DNA of 64,000 nucleotides from contig CAVXNJ010000009.1 of NCBI GenBank assembly GCA_963763135.1, positions 558,001-622,000 on the forward strand, given 5' to 3'. This document shows positions 7,521 through 14,720 of this stretch, piece after piece; the first letter of the stretch is position 1; every line of letters begins with the position of its first letter. The stretch is from JANMZO01 sp963763135. Its GTDB lineage: Bacteria; Actinomycetota; Acidimicrobiia; Acidimicrobiales; JANYDT01. Position numbers and translations under genes: made by a program. The notes beneath the pieces are model-generated. The model saw nothing but the letters and a program-made list of their open reading frames with translations. It had not been told where the DNA came from and made no database searches.

Positions 7521-8339
7521 ATGGATCTACGCGCCCTGCTCGCGTCGCCGCTCGGGTTTCTGATTGGTGTGTCGCTCGGCGCGCTCGGTGGCGGCGGGTC
7601 AATTCTCGCTGTCCCGGCCCTCGTGTACGCCGCCGGTCAGACACCAAAACACGCCACCACAACCTCGCTGCTGCTCGTCGCGATCACCTCGGTGATCGGC
7701 ATCCTCCCGCACTGGCGGGCGCACCGTGTGCGTTTCGTCCCCGGTTCGATATTCGGGTTGGCCGGTGTCGGCGGCTCACTCCTCGGATCGCACTGGAACA
7801 AATCGATCGACGCCAACGTGCTGTTGCTGGCCTTCGCTGGACTCATGCTCGTCGCCGCCTATGCCATGTGGCGTCGACTCCAAAACGCACCCGCCCCAGT
7901 GAAGGTCGCCCGATCATTGAGCGCTGCAGCCAACCCCGTCGTGCAATCGGGTCTTCGGCTCGATCCGGCCACGATTGCCAAGGTCGCGGTTGCCGGAACC
8001 ATCGTTGGCCTCCTCACCGGTTTCTTCGGTGTCGGCGGCGGATTCGTCATCGTTCCCGCGCTGGTCCTCGCGCTCGGCTTTTCCATGCCCGAGGCCGTTG
8101 GCACCTCATTGCTCGTCATCACGATCAACTCAATCGTCGCGCTCACCACACGACTCCACCCCGGCGCCATCGAATGGGGCACGGTGATCCCGTTCACCGC
8201 GGCCAGCCTGATCGGCGTCGTTGTCGGCAGCCACATGGCCAGCACCCGCGACTCCAAAATGCTGCAACGATGGTTCGTCGGTCTTCTAGTCGCCGTTGCC
8301 TTATACACGGCGATCCGATCTGGTTTGGCTCTCCGCTGA
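7521..8339 (+). CDS. TauE/SafE-family sulfite exporter
   Basis: 272 aa, about eight membrane segments. Both halves show the family motif: SLGALGGGGSILAVPAL near the N-terminus and GFFGVGGGFVIVPALVLAL after the central loop, with HATTTSLLLVAITS and EAVGTSLLVITINS. Position inside the sulfide operon makes export of sulfite or thiosulfate formed by the persulfide dioxygenase and rhodaneses the likely job. It starts immediately after the rhodanese stop, indicating coupling. Confidence 0.93.
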   Translation: MDLRALLASPLGFLIGVSLGALGGGGSILAVPALVYAAGQTPKHATTTSLLLVAITSVIGILPHWRAHRVRFVPGSIFGLAGVGGSLLGSHWNKSIDANVLLLAFAGLMLVAAYAMWRRLQNAPAPVKVARSLSAAANPVVQSGLRLDPATIAKVAVAGTIVGLLTGFFGVGGGFVIVPALVLALGFSMPEAVGTSLLVITINSIVALTTRLHPGAIEWGTVIPFTAASLIGVVVGSHMASTRDSKMLQRWFVGLLVAVALYTAIRSGLALR

Positions 8340-8380
8340 AAACGCGAAACACCCCGACACCCCTTACCGGCCTCCCCATC

Positions 8381-9454
8381 GTGCACCAGGAAACCGGCCG
8401 CGACGGATCTCACAACGGAGCGGGTAGCCGCAGGGGAAACAGTCGGCTGCGCCTGGTGGTCGGTCTGATTGTAGGTGCGATGGCGGTGTGGGCCGTGGTG
8501 TCTACGGCCGGTGGAATCGGCGACTCGATTGACGCGATACGCCACATGCGACTGACGTTCATCGTGCTGGCCGCTGGACTCTCCGCGATTCGTATCGCTT
8601 TGTATGGCCGACAAATTGCGTGGCTGGGTCGTCGAAGTGGTCCCTTGAACGGACAAACAGCGACGCTTCTCGCCCTCGTCGTATACGGGTTCGGAGCGGT
8701 CACTCCGGCGGCGCCAGCGGAGGGCCTGACGATCGCCGGCGCTGAGCTCCGAGCCCGCGGTCGGACGACACATCAGTTGCGGTTGACGTTGGGTCTGTCG
8801 GAATGGTTCGCGCAACGGACGTTCTACGCACTGGCGGCACTTGATCTATTCGTCGTGATCGTCACCGGTCACCTCGCACTTCGCGACGCTTGGCCCTTCG
8901 CCGTTGGGGCCGGCATCGTTATTGCCGCCCTCGCACTTACGGCCGCCGCAGCGAGACACGAACGTTCAGTCTCAGTGCTGGCATCGCTCATAGGACACCT
9001 GCGATTGCATCGACCGCGGCCCCCGCTCGGTGCTCCGGGCAACGTCGTCGCGCAGTGGCATGCCGAAGCAATGGCTATGGTCGGGCCGCCTTCCCGTCGG
9101 ATTCGGCTCGCCGGTGTTTCGGCACTGGCGGTCCTGTGTGATGCGGCGACACTCTGGGCCGCCAGTCATGCCGCGGGATTTCACGTTCACCCTGAACTGA
9201 CGCTGCTTGCGGCGACAGTGGGGACGATGGCGAGTTGGATTCCACTGTTACCCAGTGGCCTTGGCTTGGTGGAAGCCGCAATCCCGGCGATCCTCCACCA
9301 GTTCGGTGCGCCACTCGACGCCGCTCTCGCAGCAACGGTCGCGTACCGGACGGTCGGAACCCTGATCCCGGCTCTGGTCGGTATGGGAGCGATCGCTGCA
9401 CTGCGGGCCAACCGGCCCGCCATTGAAAACGCGGGACCGGTCGACCAACCGTGA
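8381..9454 (+). CDS. Lysylphosphatidylglycerol synthase/UPF0104-type membrane protein
   Basis: About 357 aa, all-helical membrane protein with some eight hydrophobic segments. Recognisable parts are VVYGFGAVTPAAPAEGLTIAGAELRARG, LGLSEWFAQRTFYA and WIPLLPSGLGLVEAAIPAILHQFG, characteristic of the flippase half of MprF/UPF0104 proteins. No aminoacyl-transferase domain follows, so lipid aminoacylation is not expected. The GTG at 8381 was chosen because it lies just after the TauE/SafE stop; the start is uncertain, and a longer open frame extending back into the previous gene is a shadow. Its place between sulfide genes is unusual and its role there is unknown. Confidence 0.7.
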   Translation: MHQETGRDGSHNGAGSRRGNSRLRLVVGLIVGAMAVWAVVSTAGGIGDSIDAIRHMRLTFIVLAAGLSAIRIALYGRQIAWLGRRSGPLNGQTATLLALVVYGFGAVTPAAPAEGLTIAGAELRARGRTTHQLRLTLGLSEWFAQRTFYALAALDLFVVIVTGHLALRDAWPFAVGAGIVIAALALTAAAARHERSVSVLASLIGHLRLHRPRPPLGAPGNVVAQWHAEAMAMVGPPSRRIRLAGVSALAVLCDAATLWAASHAAGFHVHPELTLLAATVGTMASWIPLLPSGLGLVEAAIPAILHQFGAPLDAALAATVAYRTVGTLIPALVGMGAIAALRANRPAIENAGPVDQP

Positions 9455-9557
9455 TCGGCCTTGTGATCGTTCGGGTGTCATGCGGTCCGGTGACGAGGGA
9501 CCTGTGGCTCTTTCGGGCCGGAACTTAGCGGCACACGATGCAACCAGGAGGTACGTC

Positions 9558-11018
9558 ATGGCTCGGATAGTTGTACTGGGTGCCGGGGTGTCGGGGCACA
9601 CCGCAGCGTTGCACCTGAATCGACACGTCGGGAAGGCGCACGATGTGATCGTGGTTTCCCCGAATTCGATGTGGAACTGGATCCCTTCAAACATATGGGT
9701 GGGTGTCGGCAGGATGACTGCGAAGCAGGTGACGTTTGCACTTGCCCCGATCTATGAACGCCTCGGGATCGAATTCCATCAGGCGAAAGCGGTGGCCATC
9801 CGACCCGAAGGCGACGGCGACGATCCTTCCAGTTCAGTCGAGATCGTTTCGACCGAATCAGGTGGTGACGGCCGCACCGAACGGATTCGCTACGACTACC
9901 TGATCAATGCCACCGGCCCCAAGCTTCGGTTCGATCTCACCCCAGGGCTGGGTCCCGACGCGAACTCACTGTCCGTCTGCACTTCCGGTCATGCTGCACA
10001 GGCTTCGGCCGCGCTCGATCGGGTGGTTGATCGATTGCGCGTCGGACAGCGGCAAACACTGGTGATCGGAATGGGACACGGCGCGTGCACCTGCGAGGGC
10101 GCGGCGTTCGAATATGTCTTCAACGTCGATCATGAGCTTCGCGAGCGTGGCGTGCGCGATCTGGCCGAAGTCGTGTATCTCACGAATGAACATGAACTTG
10201 GCGATTTCGGGGTAGGCGGCATGGTGTTCGGCGACGGAGCGGAGGCGCTCACCAGCGAACAGTGGATGAAGGGCCTTTTCCACGAGCGCGACATAAAAGT
10301 CATTCCCCAGGCGCACGTGACTGAGGTTGTTCCCGGATCGGTCCACTACGAACAGATCGACGGCACGGTGGCCCAGAAGGACTTCGACTTCGCGATGCTT
10401 CTTCCGCCCTTCCGAGGTGTCGGGCTCACGGCTTTCGACCGGAGTGGTGCAGACATCACCGAGACGATCTTCGCTCCGAACGCCCTCATGAAGGTCGATG
10501 CCGATTACTCACCAAAACCGTATGAGTCGTGGAGCGCAGAGGATTGGCCCAAGACCTACGAGAGTCCGGCATTCCCGAACGTGTTCGGCGTGGGTATTGC
10601 CTTCGCCCCTCCGCATGCGATCTCCCGTCCGTACCAGACTCCGAGCGGAGCACCGGTTGCGCCGGCCCCACCGCGGACCGGGATGCCTTCCGGAATCCAG
10701 GGCCGCACCGTGGCCCAGACCATCATCAACCGCATCAAGAGCGGGAATCCATCCACGCCCGCAAGGACCGCTTCGATGGCCCACATGGGGGCCGCCTGTA
10801 TCGCCTCGATCGGCACTGGCCTACGCCACGGAGCTGCCGCAGCGATCACGATGTCACCGATTGTCCCTGACACGAAACGATTCCCCGGGAGCGGGCGCGA
10901 CGCAAGGGAAACCTTCGGTGAAGTTGGCCTGGCCGGTCACTGGATGAAGCGACTACTCCACACCCTGTTCATCTACAAAGCCAAAGCCCATCCGGGCTGG
11001 TGGCTCATTCCGGAGTGA
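9558..11018 (+). CDS. Sulfide:quinone oxidoreductase-like FAD protein
   Basis: 486 aa. The N-terminal FAD-binding motif is VVLGAGVSGHTAALHL, and a second nucleotide-binding segment is LVIGMGHGACTCEGAAFEY. Cys residues in SVCTSGHA, GACTCEG and GAACIAS are candidates for the redox pair, and a C-terminal amphipathic stretch (HWMKRLLHTLFIYK) suits membrane attachment. The SQR reaction oxidises sulfide to persulfide or polysulfide and reduces quinone. The ATG at 9558 is set by AGGAGG at 9546-9551. Its place behind persulfide dioxygenase, rhodanese and exporter genes supports SQR over other members of this flavoprotein superfamily, but the catalytic Cys pattern could not be aligned here. Confidence 0.8.
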   Translation: MARIVVLGAGVSGHTAALHLNRHVGKAHDVIVVSPNSMWNWIPSNIWVGVGRMTAKQVTFALAPIYERLGIEFHQAKAVAIRPEGDGDDPSSSVEIVSTESGGDGRTERIRYDYLINATGPKLRFDLTPGLGPDANSLSVCTSGHAAQASAALDRVVDRLRVGQRQTLVIGMGHGACTCEGAAFEYVFNVDHELRERGVRDLAEVVYLTNEHELGDFGVGGMVFGDGAEALTSEQWMKGLFHERDIKVIPQAHVTEVVPGSVHYEQIDGTVAQKDFDFAMLLPPFRGVGLTAFDRSGADITETIFAPNALMKVDADYSPKPYESWSAEDWPKTYESPAFPNVFGVGIAFAPPHAISRPYQTPSGAPVAPAPPRTGMPSGIQGRTVAQTIINRIKSGNPSTPARTASMAHMGAACIASIGTGLRHGAAAAITMSPIVPDTKRFPGSGRDARETFGEVGLAGHWMKRLLHTLFIYKAKAHPGWWLIPE

Positions 11019-11023
11019 AAACC

Positions 11024-11212
11024 ATGACCGAAGCCACGGAACCTACTGGACCGCTCGAATCAGGAGCGACGTCAAAAGTCAATGCGGAAATCGATTCGAC
11101 AGCGCTTCCTTCGGCGACGGAAGTGCAACGACGTTCGAGCCTGCCGCGTCAGGCATTGCGATTCGTCGTACTGAACCTGAAGATTCTCAAGTTGTCACGC
11201 CAGCATCACTAG
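11024..11212 (+). CDS. Small protein at the end of the sulfide operon, unknown
   Basis: 62 aa, starting six bases after the SQR-like gene's stop. The N-terminal two-thirds is polar (Glu/Thr/Ser-rich); the C-terminus is basic and amphipathic (RQALRFVVLNLKILKLSRQHH). It has no Cys. The tight spacing favours a real gene; function unknown, possibly a membrane-surface partner of the flavoprotein. Confidence 0.5.
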   Translation: MTEATEPTGPLESGATSKVNAEIDSTALPSATEVQRRSSLPRQALRFVVLNLKILKLSRQHH

Positions 11213-11229
11213 CTCTAGCTACGCCATGA

Positions 11230-11550
11230 TTACGAGAGCGCTCGTTTCAGGGCTCGCCGAACGCGCGCCAGGGCCGAGGTCGACGGACCGGTGACCTGCG
11301 TGATCCCGACGGCAGCCATCACCTGGCGGACCGAGGGGTTGACGAACGAGGTTGTTCCGACGGTGACGGTGGGTACGGTTTCGTTGCCGTTGGCGACCGA
11401 GCGAACGAACGCTGCCGCCGATGGATCGTCCCAGATGTTCACATCGGTGGTCGTGATGCCGGCTCTTGCCAGGCCATGGCGAAGGCGTACACAGAACGGG
11501 CAACCAGGTCTCCAGTAGACGGTGACGATGGACTCGGTCGACGGGGTCAC
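11230..11550 (-). CDS. Glutaredoxin/mycoredoxin-like protein
   Basis: 106 aa thioredoxin-fold protein with the active-site WRPGCPFC (C17, C20), the DVNIWDDPSAAAFVRS helix and ETVPTVTVGTTSFVNPS, the cis-Pro and GSH/MSH-binding region. Mycoredoxins reduce mixed disulfides with mycothiol; the Cys motif fits that group. The GTG at 11550 overlaps the stop of the methyltransferase gene as GTGA, so it is preferred over the ATG at 11571. Co-transcribed with the methyltransferase behind the operator at 12201. A decayed partial copy lies at 1556-1690. Confidence 0.85.
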   Translation of the reverse strand: MTPSTESIVTVYWRPGCPFCVRLRHGLARAGITTTDVNIWDDPSAAAFVRSVANGNETVPTVTVGTTSFVNPSVRQVMAAVGITQVTGPSTSALARVRRALKRALS

Positions 11551-12164
11551 GAGGCCCGGCGGGCGATGCATTGAATGACGGAAGCGTCGCCCGAGTGAAG
11601 GTCGCCCTCAATGACCGGACGATCAAGTTCCGAGAAGTGTTCGAACGTCAGCGACGCCAGGTCTTCGTGGAGGTCGGAGGGGGTCTGGGTCATGTCGGGA
11701 TCCTGCGGCCCACCTGTTCCGCGCCCGATCTGACTGGGCGTATACGACTCAAGGACGAACACGCCACCGGGTTGCAGGCGTTCGGCGAGTGCCGGGTAGA
11801 GCGTCGCCCGGAGGGAGCGCGGCAGATGGCAGAAGATGGACACCACGCCGGCCCACGGTCCTTCGGCTTCCGGAGTCGAGATGAACTGGGCGAGATCCGC
11901 GGTGATCGTCTCGATCGTGGCACCTCGTTCGTGAGCAAGACGCTGGGCCTTTGCGAGACCGACCGACGAGGCGTCGACGGAGACCACACGGTGGCCCGTT
12001 TGAGCGAGAAACACCCCGTTGCGTCCTTCACCGTCGCCGATGCACAGCACTGAGCCCTGGGGTATCGCGTCGACATGCGCACGAAGAAAGTCGTTCGGGT
12101 CGGTGCCGAATGCGTACGTGTCATTGTTGTACCGGTCGTCCCATATGTTGCTCGGTTGGTTCAC
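11547..12164 (-). CDS. Class I SAM-dependent methyltransferase (TehB/TPMT-like)
   Basis: 205 aa. It starts MNQPSNIWDDRYNNDTYAFG, then has the SAM-binding motif VLCIGDGEGRNGVFLA, the acidic end of strand 2 VVSVDAS, and FCHLPRSLRATLYPALAERLQPGG. This pattern matches small cytosolic methyltransferases of the TehB/thiopurine type that often sit beside thiol or tellurite genes. The substrate is unknown; with a glutaredoxin in the same operon and a CstR-type operator upstream, a thiol or sulfide methylation role is a reasonable guess. Confidence 0.82.
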   Translation of the reverse strand: MNQPSNIWDDRYNNDTYAFGTDPNDFLRAHVDAIPQGSVLCIGDGEGRNGVFLAQTGHRVVSVDASSVGLAKAQRLAHERGATIETITADLAQFISTPEAEGPWAGVVSIFCHLPRSLRATLYPALAERLQPGGVFVLESYTPSQIGRGTGGPQDPDMTQTPSDLHEDLASLTFEHFSELDRPVIEGDLHSGDASVIQCIARRAS

Positions 12165-12195
12165 GAGTGGCCTCCTCGGGCGTGCTGTTCCGGCT

Positions 12196-12223
12196 CACCT
12201 TATACCCTTAGGGGTATAAGGTG
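12196..12223. promoter_or_regulatory. CsoR/CstR-type operator of the methyltransferase-glutaredoxin operon
   Basis: Perfect inverted repeat with 12-bp arms around TTAG; the core TATACCC-TTAG-GGGTATA is at 12201-12218. It lies about 37 bp upstream of the methyltransferase start. Confidence 0.78.
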
Positions 12224-12248
12224 ACCTCGGTGGTGTCTGACGCGTTCG

Positions 12249-12914
12249 TCAGGGGATGTTGGTGATCCGAATGGTTTCGGTGTCTCCCAGGAGCGCGAGT
12301 CGACGGATCAGCACCGGGTTGTCCGTAGCTTGGCTGGCATGACGAGCGATCGCGCGGTGCTGTCTTGTGCGGTCAACCGCGATGGTCTCGTACGAGGTCG
12401 GGTCAATCGTGGTGAACGGAACACCGAACTCGTTTCGGAGCGCTGCAGCGACGTCGGTCGGGACACCCCACTCGATCAGAGGTAGCGAGCGATTCGTCGC
12501 GACCTCGATGGCCGCTCGCGTAGCTGCTTGATGGTCGGGGTGTCCGGTCACGCCACCCCGTTCGAACGCGACCAGAAGGTCGACGCTTTCAAGATGTTCT
12601 GCAATGTGGTGGACCAGCAGTGCCGCGTCTACCGACGAAAGTCCACCATCGGGGTAGTCGAGGAGGTGCACTTCGTCAATGCCAAGCTCTGACGCGGCTT
12701 CTCGAAGTTCAGCGGCGCGAATCTCACCGAGGTCGACAGCGGCTCCGAGCGTGCTGGCTTCACCGTGGGTGAAGCACAGCACGCTGACTTTGCAGTCCTC
12801 GGCAACAAGGGCAGCGAGCACCGCGCCCAACCCAAAACTTTCATCGTCGGGGTGGGCGATCACGACCAAAGCGTGCTGCCATCCTCGCAATCGGCTGATC
12901 TTGGGAGTTGTCAC
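12249..12914 (-). CDS. PIG-L family deacetylase
   Basis: 221 aa LmbE/PIG-L zinc deacetylase. The metal-binding AHPDDE is at residues 20-25 and GHPDHQ at 124-129, with GEIRAAELREAASELGI in between, a segment conserved in this family. Members include MshB and Mca of mycothiol metabolism as well as N-acetylglucosamine deacetylases. The sulfur-stress neighbourhood makes a low-molecular-weight thiol substrate plausible but not proven. It lies upstream of the operator at 12196 and is read towards it. Confidence 0.88.
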   Translation of the reverse strand: MTTPKISRLRGWQHALVVIAHPDDESFGLGAVLAALVAEDCKVSVLCFTHGEASTLGAAVDLGEIRAAELREAASELGIDEVHLLDYPDGGLSSVDAALLVHHIAEHLESVDLLVAFERGGVTGHPDHQAATRAAIEVATNRSLPLIEWGVPTDVAAALRNEFGVPFTTIDPTSYETIAVDRTRQHRAIARHASQATDNPVLIRRLALLGDTETIRITNIP

Positions 12915-12975
12915 GGAAGCACTCTACGACCACGTGAGATCAACCGACTGAGCGGAACTCGAGAGGCCCACCGAA

Positions 12976-13173
12976 TCAGCGGTTCAGGAGCCGAAAGAGC
13001 CAGTTGGGCTTCGGTTCGGTTTCCGTCGCCGATGATGACGAAGGCTTCTTCGGTTGGCTGTCACATTGGCAGCGTTGGGCTTTCGGCACATTGCCGAGTA
13101 CTTGTTCGACGTGGGCTCCACATCCGGCCCAGGTGGGACGATTGCAGCGTTTGCAGGTAACTCGTCGGCACAT
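12976..13173 (-). CDS. Small Cys-rich CxxC protein, unknown
   Basis: 65 aa. The conserved part MCRRVTCKRCNRPTWAGCG, AHVEQVLGNVP and QRCQC carries six Cys, with C8/C11 as a CxxC pair. A charged tail with SSSSATETEPKPNWLF follows. It is a paralogue of the 48-aa protein at 13506-13652; this kind of short CxxC protein is widespread in bacteria but uncharacterised. It starts one base after the stop of the CsoR-like gene, so the two are coupled. A zinc-ribbon or persulfide-reactive role is inference. Confidence 0.8.
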   Translation of the reverse strand: MCRRVTCKRCNRPTWAGCGAHVEQVLGNVPKAQRCQCDSQPKKPSSSSATETEPKPNWLFRLLNR

Positions 13174-13174
13174 G

Positions 13175-13444
13175 TCAGGCCAACTTCATGAACATTTTTT
13201 GTACGTCTTCAATGCTGTAACCCTCAGCACTCGCCCGCTCGGGATCGGACATGCACCAAGTGAGCCCGGCGGCTACGAGCGAGAAGCCCGCTTGATCGAG
13301 CGCTTTCGACGCAGCAGTGAGTTGGGTGACGATCTCTCGGCAATCTCGGCCGTCGATGAGCATCTGCTGTACACCACGGATCTGACCCTCAGCGCGTCTC
13401 AGACGCTTGAGTAGGCTGTCGATGGTCTCTTCGGGTAATTCCAC
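13175..13444 (-). CDS. CsoR-family repressor, CstR-like
   Basis: 89 aa DUF156 helical repressor with LLKRLRRAEGQIRGVQQML, C35 in DGRDCREIVTQL and C64 in GLTWC. The His four residues before the second Cys, a copper ligand in CsoR, is Gly60 here. This Cys-only arrangement fits persulfide-sensing CstR rather than copper-sensing CsoR. GTG start with AGGAGA upstream. It sits between two small Cys-rich genes in a minus-strand operon behind the operator at 13650. It would repress this operon and probably the sulfide operon. Confidence 0.88.
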   Translation of the reverse strand: MELPEETIDSLLKRLRRAEGQIRGVQQMLIDGRDCREIVTQLTAASKALDQAGFSLVAAGLTWCMSDPERASAEGYSIEDVQKMFMKLA

Positions 13445-13505
13445 GGGGTCTCCTGACCACTCGAGTGACGACTAGTGACGTCGGTTGACGTCGATTACAA
13501 AACGG

Positions 13506-13652
13506 CTAATTCGATCGTGTGGACCGAGCGGGTGATCCGTTGCATTGGCAACGATCCTTCGCCGGAACGTCGCCGAGTATTTGCTCGACATGAGCTCCGC
13601 ACCCGAACCAGCTTGGCTTTTGACAGGATGGACATGTAGTTCGCTGACACAT
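13506..13652 (-). CDS. Small Cys-rich CxxC protein, unknown
   Basis: 48 aa: MCQRTTCPSCQKPSWFGCG, AHVEQILGDVP and DRCQC, aligning throughout with the protein at 12976-13173. The ATG at 13652 is the last triplet of the operator palindrome, so the transcript is probably leaderless or nearly so. An in-frame ATG at 13688 would add twelve residues but would place the operator inside the gene, and those residues are not shared with the paralogue. Confidence 0.72.
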   Translation of the reverse strand: MCQRTTCPSCQKPSWFGCGAHVEQILGDVPAKDRCQCNGSPARSTRSN

Positions 13653-13667
13653 ACCCCCTAGGGTATA
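13650..13667. promoter_or_regulatory. CsoR/CstR-type operator overlapping a start codon
   Basis: CATACCC-CCTA-GGGTATA. On the minus strand the palindrome ends in the ATG of the small Cys-rich gene. A possible -35 (TTGCAT, about 13680-13685) and a -10 within TATACC would put the transcription start at or beside that ATG. Confidence 0.7.
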
Positions 13668-13813
13668 TGAGGTTGGGTGAAAATGCAACCCTCCACGACT
13701 ACTTTGAGGTCCGATGATCGACGTGTCGGGCCCCGAGTTTCGAGTGCCGAGTCCGCGAAACGCCGGCCCTACGTGATCCTGGGGCGCGCCCCATCTGTCT
13801 GGATCAGTCTGGA

Positions 13814-14572
13814 TCAGTGGGGTGAGTCAAAGACGGAGATCGGCGAGCTGAGCTCGAGTGTGTCGACGGGAAACAGCGCACAGGGGTCGTCACCCGTCCA
13901 GCTGTGGACGCGTCTGCGAAACAGGTCCGCCCGGTCGGGTCGAACGTTCCAGCGGTGATCGAGGAATTGCCCCCAATGGGACATGCCTTGAAATGTTCGG
14001 CGGCCACGCCGCACCACGGCGTTGGCGAGATGCTCGGGCGGAAACAGCGAGGCGTACGACGGAATCCGGTAGAGCCACGACCCACCGGCGACACGTTCGA
14101 GGTTGGGATGGTCCGAGCGGACCGATGCAATGACGGTTCGGAGTTCGGCTCGGCGACGCTCGAGCTTGGTCGAGTGGAGCGGGCTCTTGTCGCCGTCGTC
14201 CATGGAGAAGAAATGCGTGTGGGCGACCTCTCCGGTGATCTGGATCGAGAATGCGCCAACTGTCGGCCAGTTGTTGGCAATGTGCTCAGGAATGGCCGGT
14301 GGGAGCGATTCGTAGGTACGCATGACAGCATCAACTCGGTCGTCGTGAGTGGGTGCGACGTCGAGTTCTCGGAGGAGACGTATCCATCGTGGGTCCGACG
14401 GTCGGTCGGTAGGCGGGCCGATTCCAAGACGACGTTGGAAGTTCGTGAGCTGGTGTACGCCGTCGGCCTGCGTGCCTAGGCCGAGTTGAACGAACCGATC
14501 CACCAACGCCAACTGCAACGAAGCGAACTCGGGTGACATCTCCGCCAACATCGGTGGAAACTTAGCTTCCAC
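13814..14572 (-). CDS. Hypothetical protein
   Basis: 252 aa from a GTG start; an ATG at 14551 would give 245 aa. Soluble, rich in Trp/His/Arg in the second half, without signal peptide, membrane segment or a domain I recognise. Segments such as GAFSIQITGEVAHTHFFSMDDGD and GMSHWGQFLDHRW look like ordered globular protein. Codon use is like the neighbours. It lies downstream of the MMPL terminator, so it has its own promoter. Confidence 0.65.
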   Translation of the reverse strand: MEAKFPPMLAEMSPEFASLQLALVDRFVQLGLGTQADGVHQLTNFQRRLGIGPPTDRPSDPRWIRLLRELDVAPTHDDRVDAVMRTYESLPPAIPEHIANNWPTVGAFSIQITGEVAHTHFFSMDDGDKSPLHSTKLERRRAELRTVIASVRSDHPNLERVAGGSWLYRIPSYASLFPPEHLANAVVRRGRRTFQGMSHWGQFLDHRWNVRPDRADLFRRRVHSWTGDDPCALFPVDTLELSSPISVFDSPH

Positions 14573-14666
14573 TGAGTCTGATCGGCCATCGTCTTCCGGC
14601 TTTCGCGTTGTTCACCTCGGCGACGGCAGCCGCGACCACGCCTTTGTCAGCGCTCGCAAGCGCGAA

Positions 14667-14699
14667 ACGCCCCGTTCGACGAAGTGTCGAACGGGGCGT
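14667..14699 (-). terminator. Intrinsic terminator of the MMPL gene
   Basis: Perfect 14-bp inverted repeat (ACGCCCCGTTCGAC / GTCGAACGGGGCGT) with a 5-nt loop and a short TTT on the minus strand, just after the MMPL stop. Confidence 0.75.
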
Positions 14700-14720
14700 C
14701 GTCATGACGGACCACCTACC

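Noticed and set aside
7868..8380. Upstream extension of the flippase-like gene frame into the TauE/SafE gene
   Set aside because: Arg/His/Pro-rich shadow of the permease; protein-like sequence begins only near 8381.
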